A DNA stretch of 64,000 nt. Origin: Ulota crispa. Lineage: Eukaryota; Streptophyta; Bryopsida; Orthotrichales; Orthotrichaceae. A program made the translations under genes and the position numbers. Shown here piece by piece: positions 37,098-48,200 of the stretch (within the stretch, counting starts at the first letter, position 1; the number at the start of each line of letters is the position of its first letter). The notes beneath the pieces are model-generated. The model did not search any database. It had not been told where the DNA came from and was given only the letters and a program-made list of their open reading frames with translations. Location of the stretch: NCBI GenBank assembly GCA_963920765.1, contig OY987242.1, positions 26,870,002 to 26,934,001 of the forward strand, read 5' to 3'.

Positions 37098-39090
37098 TTA
37101 AACTCTTTCTAGAATTACAATACTGAACTTACATGCTGGCAATGTGGTAACTTCGGCAGACACCGCACATGGCACTCCAAGATTTGTCAAAGCACCGCGG
37201 ATGAGACCACAAGGGAAGTATAGGTATTGCCCTGCAGCTTGTGATGCTTTTGCAGCATTTGCAACAATGGCTGCCTCATTCGGCGTTCCAGTAGAAGGTA
37301 GCGCGTCTACCGATATACGAGTGAGCCATCTGAAACGGTTGTCTTGTAATACGAACACACCCTACACAGTAATTACACTCCTAAGTATCGAAAACATGAG
37401 GCCATCTTCTCAGGAAGCATTTTAGAAACACAATGAAACCGTAAGGTAGAGGACACTAAGACTACTGTGAACTCATGCACTTGCTTGAACTTATTAGCAA
37501 GAGGTACAAGCATGAGTTGGCTAAACATTGAATGGAAATAAAGTTGTCTAATGTCACTTGAACTGTCACTTATCAATAACCTCCCACTCTGAAGTTGCAT
37601 CAAAAAATCATACATAGTAACAAAGGGAAAATTTCATAGATACCCCTCAAGTTTGCGATATATGCATAGATACCCCTGGTTTTTCAGAAATTGCACAAAT
37701 ACCCTTGGAACATGATCTTTAGGGCATTTATTTGTTTCACTTGTACTTCCTTCATGACTGATGTTGAAGAAGGGAATGTAATGAAACAAAAAAGAAGCAA
37801 AGTGCGCACAAAGGAAGAAGGGAAGTGGCATGCACAACAAAATAAACGCCTAAATTTTTGGTCTAAGGGCATTTGTGCAATTTCTGAAAAAGTAGGGGGT
37901 ATCTATGCAAATATTGCAAACTTCAGGGGTATCCATGAAATTTTCCCTAAAATTCTCAAAGTGACACAATTAGTGTCCTCTCCACTTAAGCAGAAGTACG
38001 TATAATTGAGTCATGAAATCCAAAATCCGAACATGGTAAGGAACGTACTTTATGGTTTGTCTTCAAATTGTCGACCTGCTTTTTGAATATCTCCGCCCAA
38101 AAATCCTTGCAAATGAACTTGATACTTTCTAGGTGGTCGCTAAACCGTGGTCGTTCCCTTGTGTACCTTCACAGAACAAGCCTTCAAGTTTTAATAAAAA
38201 CAGCAACATAATTCACTCTACTGTATACCAATAGCTTCTCGAGAAAATATAATCATAAAAGTTCAAAAGAAATATCACCGCTACCAAGAATTCAAAGAGC
38301 AAGAGAGAAAATCAAAATTCTGTTTCAGATATGACCAACCTAAACCTAATCTTATGACTGCATGTTCAAATAGGCTGTATGTAGAAGTGTACATGTTTTC
38401 ATTCTCCTCAACTCTAATCAATTCTAGCTACGCAAGTTTCTAGGATAGAGGGTACCTAATTGCAACAGCAGCCTAACTGTGACACCTCAAAATCTTGCAC
38501 AATAAAAAATACACACTGTATTTGTGAAACTATACACCATCTCGACCTCAAAACTGGCTATAGCTTTTTAGGTCATCTACCAGCAAAGTTTGGCTATAGC
38601 TTTTAGGCCATCTACCAGCAAAGTTTAGAATCCTTGTAAGTTTTTGCATGAAATATCCAAATAATACATACTATTGTGCATAAGAATCCTGTTTCATTTA
38701 CTAATAAGAATATTTAAAAGAATCTCATCATTTAAACAAGATCAACTAAGCTCAGAGCATGAAGTGCTGTTTTTTCACGGTGCGGCTTCCATACAAAAGT
38801 TTCAATGACCTAAAATCTGCTACTGAAAAATCTAGGTTTAGATATAAGAACATACAGAACTGAAGCACGTGTTTTGTATCAGATAGTAAGCAAATGGAAA
38901 GAAAGGAGAGTTTTTGAATAAATGCGTACCTCTCGGCAAGCTGAAGTCCAACCTGGTAACCGATAGCCTCAATGCGACGACCGGCCAGATCGGGCTTCGT
39001 GGGATGCAAACGCTTGCAATACGTCGCCACGAGCTCCATATTCAAGCTGTCCACACAGCTCTCTGCCACTTCTCTCGTACCCCCCGGCAT
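37098..39090 (-). CDS. TRS33: TRAPP complex subunit Trs33/TRAPPC6 (Bet3 family), 3 exons
   Basis: Subunit of the TRAPP tethering complex, which activates Rab GTPases in ER-Golgi and post-Golgi traffic. Exons: 39090-38930, 38166-38049, 37361-37098. GT-AG introns of 763 and 687 bp join in phase 2 then 0 to give 180 residues, matching plant Trs33 length. Family hallmarks in order are [16 protein letters not shown] at the N terminus, [17 protein letters not shown], then [19 protein letters not shown] in exon 2. Exon 3 has [15 protein letters not shown], the [17 protein letters not shown] block and the final [10 protein letters not shown]. The conserved PCG cysteine motif is retained. A GTAAGT motif overlaps the TGT codon near the end, but reading through it gives the expected Trs33-like terminus before TAA. 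Intron 2 holds a MITE. It is expected to be soluble and peripheral to membranes. Confidence 0.93.
37624..37948. mobile_element. MITE in intron 2 of the TRAPP subunit gene
   Basis: AGGGAAAATTTCATAGATAC and its inverse (GTATCCATGAAATTTTCCCT) bound 325 bp. Subterminal repeats also pair (CAAATACCC..., GGGCATTTGTGCAATTTCTG). Target duplication is not clear. Confidence 0.8.
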
Positions 39091-39650
39091 TTTTCCTTAC
39101 CAATAATACTCCCTCACTCTCTAGTTAGTACACACTCTCTCTCTCTCTCCTTAAGTAGTCGAATGTCAATAATAATCAGCAGCCTTGCACGAATTCCAAA
39201 CACAAGCTGATAAAGCTCTCGAGGTGTGAAAAACTGCAGGCACACCACCACCAGCGATATTCTTAAGGACGATAGGAATTCTATTATTTAAAAAAGAAAA
39301 AGAGAGATTACAATGCAAGACGCTTAAACGCTCAGTGCACGGCTTCATACACCAAAAGCCAGGCAGTTCCAATGCGGTCGAAGTAAGACACGAGCAGCGA
39401 TGGGGAGAGAGCTGGTGCGGATACCGCAACCACTAAAATGAGCTGTGCTGTGGCAGAAGAGAAGCAGGGGAGCAAATTAGGGTTTCGGAGAAGGAAGGGG
39501 AACAGAGAAAAAGAGAAACAGAAAGACTCACAGCATCATCGGTGGTTTGGTTGCGGGGAAGGACGGGCCAAGGAATCTCTCTTTTCTTTTCTTTCTTTGA
39601 TTTTCTCTTTTTCAACCCGGGACTTGTTTTGGTTCAGAACTTCAGTGTAA
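39091..39650 (-). promoter_or_regulatory. 5' UTR and promoter region of the TRAPP subunit gene
   Basis: A CT-rich run (about 39127-39151 on the plus strand) lies just upstream of the start codon, and composition remains mixed up to a transposon at 39651. A core promoter is likely here, but no TATA box was fixed. Confidence 0.4.
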
Positions 39651-41011
39651 GAGCATCATCAATGTGTACACTGCGTTTGGGACTAGGAAATAGCTGGTCG
39701 TGCGTCGCTCTCTGCCCCTTAATCCTTTAGGACTAAAAGGATCAAGAAGCCCATTTTGGGCTTTATGAGAACTCGGGTAGGCTTTATTGATTTCATAATT
39801 TGGAATTTTTTCATGAAATTTATAGGATGGATGTTACTCATCATAATCTACGTGTGAAGCTTTATTTCATGTCATTTCGATAAGTAATGTAAAAATTTTA
39901 AGGTTTTTTTCAATTTCAATGTCAAACCGGGCAGCAAAAAATATATCCTAAATTTTTATTTTTATTTTTCATAGAGTTGTATAGATTAATACCTACTCAA
40001 AAAAGTTGAATCACTCAATTCCAAATAATGAGATAAGAGTTAAAAGGGATTTTATTTTGCGGGCAATGAAGGTAGGAAGAGGGTAGAAAAAACATATGAA
40101 GTTATCTTTTACTCTCAGTTTTGAAAAATTTCAAATGAAAATGACAATTGAAGTTACTAATTGTTTGTTAGAGCATTCTCACCATTGGGATTAACAATTT
40201 TCAAATTCTTCCGGAAATTATTAGCATATTAGTTATATCTTTCATTCATCAACACCCTTCACTTTACAAATTTTGTAAAAACGAATCCAAAAAAATTTGG
40301 TCAAATTTTTTTTATATGCTTTCAACCCATTTTCCAACATATTACCAAAATTGCACAAGAAATATAGCATACAAGTTTTTCTCTAAAAAGTTTGAAAAAC
40401 AAAATTTTACCTTCTGGAAGGACTAGAAAAGCCTACATTTTGAAGTTTAGGCACATTGATCTTGCAATTGGTGGGGATATTCATTTTGAAATTTTGAAAC
40501 AATGTACTTGTGCAAGTCAATCAAAGGATCCTATGGTTGGATTTGTTAAGAAGTAAGTTTCAATGAAGATTTTGACCTTGGTTTGGGGACTAGTATTTTG
40601 AAGCAATTTTGGGCCTCTAAACACAAAAGAATTTTAGGGGTTAACTAGGCAGTTTCTTTCACCAGCTAGATCCTCCCAATGTTGACGCAACTCCCGTCGC
40701 AAATTTAAGCACGGTAGTAGAAGAATGTAAGTGCTTGCAAGTTGTTGCTGGGAAATTGCAAGCTATTGTAAGCTATCACAAGCAATGTGTCACTTTGTCA
40801 GCAAATGCAATGCACATGGGAAAACAAGTTGGGGCACAGGAAAATGAGACAATATGCTGCTTCAGGAGGTGGTTTTAACGGGGTCAGGTCCGGCGTTTTC
40901 ATTCCGATGGCAACGTTGGAGCCTTAAAAGTACCTATAGTTCCCGTTAAAGTGGCCCCACCCAAAGAAATGCAGGACCAGCCCAATTCCAATGCACACAT
41001 TGATGATGCTC
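39651..41011. mobile_element. Tourist-like element, 1361 bp, with a nested TTAA element
   Basis: GAGCATCATCAATGTGTAC at the left and CACATTGATGATGCTC at the right are inverted termini, flanked by TAA (39648-39650 and 41012-41014). Its right TAA is also the left TAA of the next element. Most of its interior is the nested 39723-40640 element. Confidence 0.75.
39723..40640. mobile_element. TTAA-flanked element nested in a Tourist-like element
   Basis: Flanked by TTAA at 39719-39722 and 40641-40644. The right end is AATTTTAGGGG and the left is TCCTTTAGGACTAAAAGG. The terminal match is imperfect, so the boundary call is moderate. Confidence 0.5.
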
Positions 41012-41014
41012 TAA

Positions 41015-41502
41015 GGTCATCCTCAATCCACCCCGATATAAAGGTAGCTATATCAATCTTGACCTATTAATAGCATATAGTTAATCACACAAAACTTATA
41101 CAATTTGAAGGGCATGAAAATTTCCATTTTGAAAGTGCAATAAAATTTTGGGTTGGACATTGCATGATTTAGATATATCACATCAAATATTAGCTAACTT
41201 CCAAAATACTTAGAGGCCTCTCCAAATCAAGCATAAAGGGGTGGGTACATTTGCCGTCCACTTTACTAAGATTTCCTTATTTAGGCTTGATTTGGAGAGA
41301 CCTCTAAGTTTTTTGGAAGTTAGCTAATATTTGATGTGATATATCTAAATCACGCAATGTCCAACCCAAAATTTTATTGCACTTTCAAAATGGAAATTTT
41401 CATGCCCTTCAAATTGTATAATTTTTGTGTGATTAACTATATGCTATTGATAGATTGGAATTGATATAGTTGCCTTTATACCAAGGTGGATTGAGAATGC
41501 CC
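41015..41502. mobile_element. Foldback Tourist-like element with about 200-bp arms
   Basis: The ends GGTCATCCTCAATCC and GGATTGAGAATGCCC are followed inward by arms that pair almost base for base to a central loop of about 50 bp (near 41235-41285). The left flank is TAA and the right is TGA. It would form a long hairpin RNA if transcribed. Confidence 0.85.
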
Positions 41503-41688
41503 TGAGGTAGATAGACCCATACCCGACCGTTTAAAGGTTTGGGGTACCTCAAGGTCTCGGAAAGTTCAAGAAAAAAATCAATAGGGTTAGCCTTTCAACA
41601 AGCTATCATAGAACATAACCTTTGTGGAAAAAAGTATTGTAAATTATTTTATATTAAAGGGCAAAGTTGGAGCTTATAGCATCCCTGT

Positions 41689-41796
41689 TACTACAAGAAA
41701 ACCATGGTCAAATCTACAAAAAGTTGACCAAGATTGTGACCTAGGTCACAATCTTGGTCAACTTTTTGTAAATTTGACCATGGTTTTCTTGTAGTG
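41689..41796. mobile_element. 108-bp palindromic CACTA (EnSpm) derivative
   Basis: The right end reads TTTTCTTGTAGTG, the inverse of the CACTA-transposon terminus. The left end TACTACAAGAAAA differs by one base. The element is a near-perfect palindrome about GACCTAGGTC, with the arm GGTCAAATTTACAAAAAG. The three-base target duplication is not clear (TGT versus TAT). Confidence 0.8.
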
Positions 41797-41799
41797 TAT

Positions 41800-43462
41800 A
41801 TTAGCAACTTTAAACTAACCTTGAAACTACTTGGATGTGTTCTTATAATGGCACTTGAGGGTCCCAATCTCAACCATCTCAAAGTAACTTAGCACCTACA
41901 CATGACAAAATTTGCTTGTGCAAGAGACATGCATTGTTCCACTTTGGGTTCAATAGTGGGTGAAGAAGCCCTCAAAAGTAGGATGCAAAATTGGGCAGGG
42001 GTTGGAGAATGGTGTGTCTACCTTACTTGCCCATAAGGTTCCCGCCCAAGTGCAATTTTCATCTTCAACTTTACATGAGTATTCCATGTCCATCAATGTC
42101 TACCTACACCTTTTTGGTTTGGGCGACTCTTCAAAACTTGGAAGGGTTTTAACTCATACAATTCTCTTGTATAATGAGAACAAATTTGTGGTAGATTGGT
42201 AGTGGACTTATGGTGAGTGAATAGCTTCTATTTTGATTTGAAAAAGAGACTTCAAATCCTTTTACCACCACTCCTCTTTGTTTGATACAATTCAAAAAAT
42301 TTACACCCGTTGTGTCCATTTCTCATCTTTCAGCATGTGTGGTTGGTTGTAAACTTGGTGAAGACCTAACTGCTTAGGCAAGGATTTAAGTGAAGACAAT
42401 ATCTTTTTGTCCCAATTCTACCACATTTTCAACAATGTCTTATTATTTGTAAGGTAATTTATGTGATTTAAAGATCTAGTTAAGTGGCACCTTTTGGATC
42501 CTCAACCATTTCTAGGACTTCTGTAAAATTATGAAATTGTCACATGTCATAGGTAAATGCTCTAAGATATCAGTCACAATTTGGAAGTTCAATATATGCT
42601 AGTCACAATTTATGACAAACTTGACATGCATAATAATTTATGAATTTTTTTTATACTGAAACCATTCATTGACATAAATAACAACTTTTCACATTCTAGA
42701 ATGACCTACCAAATACATTGCCGACATAAAAAAAATTGAATGTACCTGTAGAATTGTTGTTTTATATTTTTACACTTTCATTTTTTAATTTAAAAGCACT
42801 TCCACAAAATCATGGCAAAACTAGCAAATATACAATAAACACTACATGAACTTCTTGAAACGACACAAACACGTAAACATCATGTAACCATGGGATTTTT
42901 TCCCTACTAACTTATACTAAAAGTATATTTGCACATGCTGTCAATAAAACCAACTTGTTCCGAAGAACACATTTCAGTGTGACATTTTCATAAGGCCAAT
43001 CCAATTTAAATGTCCAGAATATGAATTTGGTCATTCATGTGCAATCTGATTAGCTTTCCTTGAATTTGCAAAACAGCACTTACAATACTTTCATACAACG
43101 TGCGACAATTACATAAAGGTTGTGTTTCTAAGTGAAAGTATTCCAAAACATTGTACTTATGAATACATCATGTATGAATGTGACATTTTTGTGAGGCCAT
43201 TCAAGTTCAACCTTTCAAACAATGGTTTTGATTGTTCATGTCCAAAGAAACTCATTCATTGTTTATGTTAATGAATACCTTGGTATTAGCATGTTTTTTC
43301 ATTTTATATGCATTGTGACTTAATTTTCTTGAATTTACAAATATATCACTTGTGACATATTCATATGCCATATGGCTTTTCCAAGTTAATACTTAAATTT
43401 ATTCCAAAAAACTCTTCAATACAAGTGCAAGTATACCTTGATTATTAACACTGAATGCAAAT
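41800..43462. other. Gene-free AT-rich stretch
   Basis: The open frame 41960-42202 has no recognisable domain. No bounded repeats were seen. Confidence 0.35.
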
Positions 43463-43686
43463 ATAAGGTAGGAGGCTCTAATTTGGAGCAGGCTCTATAG
43501 CAGAGCACCTCCTCAAAGGTTCAAATGTACTTTTTTTGTACATGTTGTTTTTCATAACCCCTCAACAATGTACATAGAATATACATTTGAAGAGGTGCTC
43601 CATTTTAGAGCCCTATGGACTTTCAACTTCAAAATTTTATAACTAATTCCACAAAGTTTCAAAAAAATTAATACAACAAGGGTTAA

Positions 43687-44317
43687 CCCCTCATTGCCTA
43701 AGGGGCCCAATTTGGGCCCCTTTGAATTTTATTCAGAGATGCACGACCTTAAGATTTTTTGTAGTGATAATTATTATTTTTAAATTCTAATTTCAGCTTC
43801 AAGAGTCTGATTTTGAAAATGAATTGAAGTGATTTGTCTATTCAAGATTTTGTGCAAGGGTGTCCATTGTAAATCTTCACTTTCTAGTGTTGAAGGCTCT
43901 TGGAAATAAGTCTCAAGTACACTAGATCTTGGAGAAAAAATCACATTAAAAATTCAATTAAAAAAATTGTAGAATAGATTTTGAGAAGCCTTATAATTGA
44001 TTAGGGTTATGCATGTTATACTTTACATGCTTATATTTTTTTGGTGCCCTTAGTTTTAGGTTTGAGATGCTAAAAGAGGATTAAAAGACTTCAAATCACT
44101 TTTGCAATTTTAACATCCTCATGATCAAACATTACAATCTTTCAATGCACAAGTGATATTGTTGTGATTTCTTTTCCTATGTGATCTATAACATGTCTAA
44201 TTTCAATTTTTACGGTTGTGCTTCAAAGAAAATTGATAAGATTGATAAAAATGCCAACATTTTGTTGACTTTCAAGCAAATTTTGAGATACTCAAACATA
44301 CCATGGGTGGTGAGGGG
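43687..44317 (+). mobile_element. TTAA-flanked MITE, CCCCTAAATGCCC family
   Basis: CCCCTCATTGCCTAAGG at the left and CATGGGTGGTGAGGGG at the right are flanked by TTAA (43683-43686 and 44318-44321). The interior matches 52722-53365 (TTTTGTGCAAGGGTGTCCAT, ACACTAGATCTTGGAGAAAA). Confidence 0.8.
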
Positions 44318-44320
44318 TTA

Positions 44321-44719
44321 AGGTAGTACGCCCATAAACCGTTTGCACATTTTGAACTTGTTGTGAAATGGTGCACTAGTGGTTCTTAAACTAGCCTCTT
44401 ACAACTCATTGAATGCATGGAAAAAAGGGTATTTTTAATTGCAAGAGCCAATCATTCTCCTTGCTTCTCCAAATCTCTTTACAACTTGCAAGTGAACGAT
44501 TTTTGGAAGGTCTAAGGTCATTAACAGGTACCTATGACACATGCACTTTGAAAATTCATAAGTTACTCAAAATTGCTTCAAAAAATATGAAACAACTTGT
44601 GTTGCATTCCGCATCTATTTCTCTTTGTCTAAAATATGAACTAAAAATTCTCACATCAATGGAAAACCATGAAAAAGAGGGATGAGCCCTTAGATGGGCG
44701 GTTTTCAAGCCGTCTACCT
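44321..44719. mobile_element. AGGTAG-family MITE abutting a TTAA element
   Basis: AGGTAGTACGCCC and the right end CGTCTACCT are flanked by TA (44319-44320 and 44720-44721). The left TA is inside the TTAA of the neighbouring element. The interior matches 33714-34103. Confidence 0.72.
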
Positions 44720-45264
44720 TAGATGCCAATTCTTTTTGTCTTTCAAGGAAAATTTACTGAAAAAAATCTCAAGAAGTTTCACCTACCCAAAATTCAGTTT
44801 CAGCCCTTAGATGCTCCATTCATGAGCCTCCTACCTTAGCTCAACACCAAGTGCAAACATCCTTTAAGATAAAGCCCGGAAACAAGCTCACATCAGTAAT
44901 ATGGCTTCCAGAATTTGCATACCCAGAATCCAAAGAACTGTTTCTAAATTCAAAGCATTAAAAAATTCAAATGGAAATCTTTAAACATCTCTCAATATCA
45001 CAAAGCTAAATGTTAAGAACTCGGTAGAAAATATCCAGGAGAAGCTACCAATCTTCCTGCCAAAGTTGGCAGTCGGTACAAAATTTCAACTGAAGTAGCC
45101 AATGGCAGTGGATCTCAGCGTCTGGAAAAGAGCCTAAACACTTCAGAAGTGGCTCCCAGAAATGATATATTCGATTAGGGCTTTAAAAATCTAGGAATGA
45201 AAGAGGAAAGGGTTGAAAATTCGAAGAGCACTAGGGGTGTGGATATAAGGAACTCACTCACTCA

Positions 45265-48200
45265 CTAGTGGTGGAGGGTGTATTTGCAATGAAAACTGGC
45301 CATGGTTGCATTGGCAATGAACACCAACACGTTGCACCAGGAATTGGAGACAGCATGGCGCTTGTAAACGTTTAAGACGTTCACTCGTCCACTTACTTTT
45401 GTTGTTGCGGACACCGGAAGCAGACCTGCAGAAACATGGATTTCATCAATTAAAAGCTTAATATCAATCTGTCAAAACCTCTGATAAAACAAGCAGCTAT
45501 CCTGCAAGAGGCTCTGTGGTTATTTACTGAGGAGGCTGCAGTGAAGATGGAGCATGTTTAATGGTAAGGACTGAAGCTAAACTTAGGTTTCACATAATAA
45601 CAAACTTTGTAAATTTGTATCTATACTTATCTAAGGTAGTAGCACCCAATACCAACAGTGTACCTAATAGCATCACTTTTTACATAAGGTGTTCAATCTA
45701 AAACTTAAATCTAGGTAAGTCATATATAGCGCCTCATTTTGGTTAACAACAATAAGCTATCTACGACTTAGATAGATTTAAGTTCTAGAATAACCACCTT
45801 GTGGAAAGAGTGACGCTACTAGGTAGATACACTGTTTGTAATGGATGCTTCTACCTTACTTGCTTCAATGCACACATAACTTGTGTTGATGCAATGCCTC
45901 TCTCCTTTGGTCTAAACTCAATGAACAATGCAAGAAAATTGCTAGTTGCTAACCTTGAGAAAAGATGTATTTGCACTTGGGTTTGAGGGGTGGTTTTTAT
46001 GAGGAATTGGAAATGAAACATAGTTCAACAAGAGTCACTTTGCTGACACCATCTCTACTAGAGTGTGCAAAGATTATACTTGAAGTTAAAGATACCTTTA
46101 CTTACCATTGACACAAAACCAACACCCTAGAAACCTTAGATATAGATTCATATTGACTAGGATGCAAACGAGTTACATGTCAATTCAATCAAAAATAGTC
46201 TGAACTTTTAAAATGCTATCCAAACTAGACATTTTTTTGGTGGCAGTAGAATCCTTGTTCAGTTGCTAAGAGACAAATAGAAACCCATCAATGCGAGAGG
46301 CTATTCACACTATGTCCCACGTCCCACTAAAATCTAAGAATATAATTTGGTGTAGAACCAAAAATTGGGACTCAGTGTTTCACACTACGTACCAAGTCCC
46401 ATGTCTTGGTCCTTGCATTTTGCATAAATGATTCCTGACATTCTTAAGTACTTATTTTTACTCTTAATAACTCACTGAAACTGGGATCTCAAATTGAGGT
46501 GGGAGTGTGGGACTTGCAAAGACGGAATGTGGGACGTGGTGTGAACCGCCCCTAATACTGACAAAAGCATGCTTAGACCTTAAATTGGCAAGTTGGGTGG
46601 TGCCTACCTGAACTCGGCATCAAACTTTCTATTTTCTGATCTAGAGTATTGATTGGCTGTCAAATGCAACAACAAAACACATGAATTTTGATCAATGTGG
46701 AACGTACTTTATTTATTTAAGGTACTAGGAGCACCCATAAGCATCAGTGTCCCCATAACCATCACTTCTGAAATCTTGGAAAATCTATTGAAGTGAATAC
46801 TAGATGTAATGACATGAATGTACAACATGTGAACATGAATTCATAAAAGTGGTTATGGGTGCAATGGCAGTTTGCTCTTTAAAAATTCATAACTTATTCT
46901 CACAATATCCAAATAATACATCTGAAAGTGCAAACTCTTTTTTTTTTGTTCCTAATAGGATTCCTATAATTTGCTAGTTGTTTATTAATAGTCATCATGT
47001 TCAAAACCCTTAATTTGACGTTTATGGGTGCTCCTACCTTATTTTTATATTTATATATATATATAGATGGAGTGAATCTGGACATTGTATGTTTCCATAT
47101 TGATCAAAATTCAAATTTCAAGCTCCACAAAGAAGGGGTAAGGTAGGAGCACCCATAAGCGTCAATCTAAGGGTTTTGAACATGATGAGTATTAATAAAC
47201 AACTAGCAAATTATAGGATCTTATTAACAACAAAAAAATAATAAGTTTGCAATTTTGAATGTATAATTTTGATACTGTGAGAGTAGTTGTGAATTTTTAA
47301 AGAGCAAATTGCCATTGTACACATAACCACTATCAAGATCTCATGTCCACATGTTGTACATCCTTGTCATTACATCTATTTACTTCCAAAAAATTTCCAA
47401 GATTTCAGAGCTAACGGTTATGGGGGACAGAGTTGCTTATGGGTGCTCCTACCTTAAGTTGAAAAAGAGATACGATGAAACATGAAGGGAGGATGAGGTT
47501 AATTGGGAGTACCTGCAGCAAAGTCTTTGGTGAAGTTGGAGCCGGTGAGGAACTTGTCAGCTTGCACGTTCAGCATCACCACCTGCGTCACGGTGTGGCC
47601 GGCACCGAGGTGGCCAGCAGGGATGACAGCGTGGCCGACCTCGATGGCGTCGTAGAAGAGCTGCGAGGTGCCGTTGGTGAAGGAGAAGCCGGCCTTGTTG
47701 GGGTTGTGCACCGTTATGTTGAGGCGCAGCCTCAGCTGGATGCGCGGCACCAGCGTCTTGCCGTACGTCATGTTCAGATCCGCCAGCTTCACGTCGTTCA
47801 CCCACACGTCCGGGTCCTTGGCCTTGAACACCGCCAACACCAAGATGAGTATCACCACTACCGCCGCCATCACTGCCGCTACCGCCATGCAGCAGCACAG
47901 CTGCACTCTCCTGCGTCTATGCAGCGGCTTCTTGCTCTCCTGCCATCGCCATCGCCACCACCATCGCCAGTACTCTCAATTCCCGAAGTTATATTTCAAT
48001 ACACAAACGACAAAAATTCCAGAGATTTCCTTTGCTGAATTCACCCCTCTTATATACAACCTTTGTTTTTGTTATTGCACATTGAACTTTTTAACCCCTA
48101 GATACCCAGTTGGTCACCGTGATTTCCACACTTTATAATTCTACAGCCCTTTGTTTCTGTAAGTGCACATTGAACTCTTTAACCCCTAAATGCCCAGCTG

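Larger units (their letters stand above)
43466..44836. mobile_element. AGGTAG-family MITE carrying two nested elements
   Basis: AGGTAGGAGGCTC and GAGCCTCCTACCT are inverted termini flanked by TA (43464-43465 and 44837-44838). It has the same ends as 14343-14945. Inside lie a TTAA element (43687-44317) and another AGGTAG element (44321-44719). Confidence 0.7.

Noticed and set aside
37120..37135. Strong GTAAGT donor near the end of the TRAPP subunit's last exon
   Set aside because: Reading through gives the expected [10 protein letters not shown] terminus and a stop. No downstream exon with a better C terminus was found.
47917..47946. Two-base frameshift hypothesis at the start of the LEA_2 middle exon (short ATG frame ending TAG)
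   Set aside because: An upstream 27-codon exon in the correct phase gives a normal-length protein without assuming an error. I kept the frameshift only as a lesser alternative. A TATA-like TATATAAG about 100 bp upstream (near 48050) keeps a local start possible.
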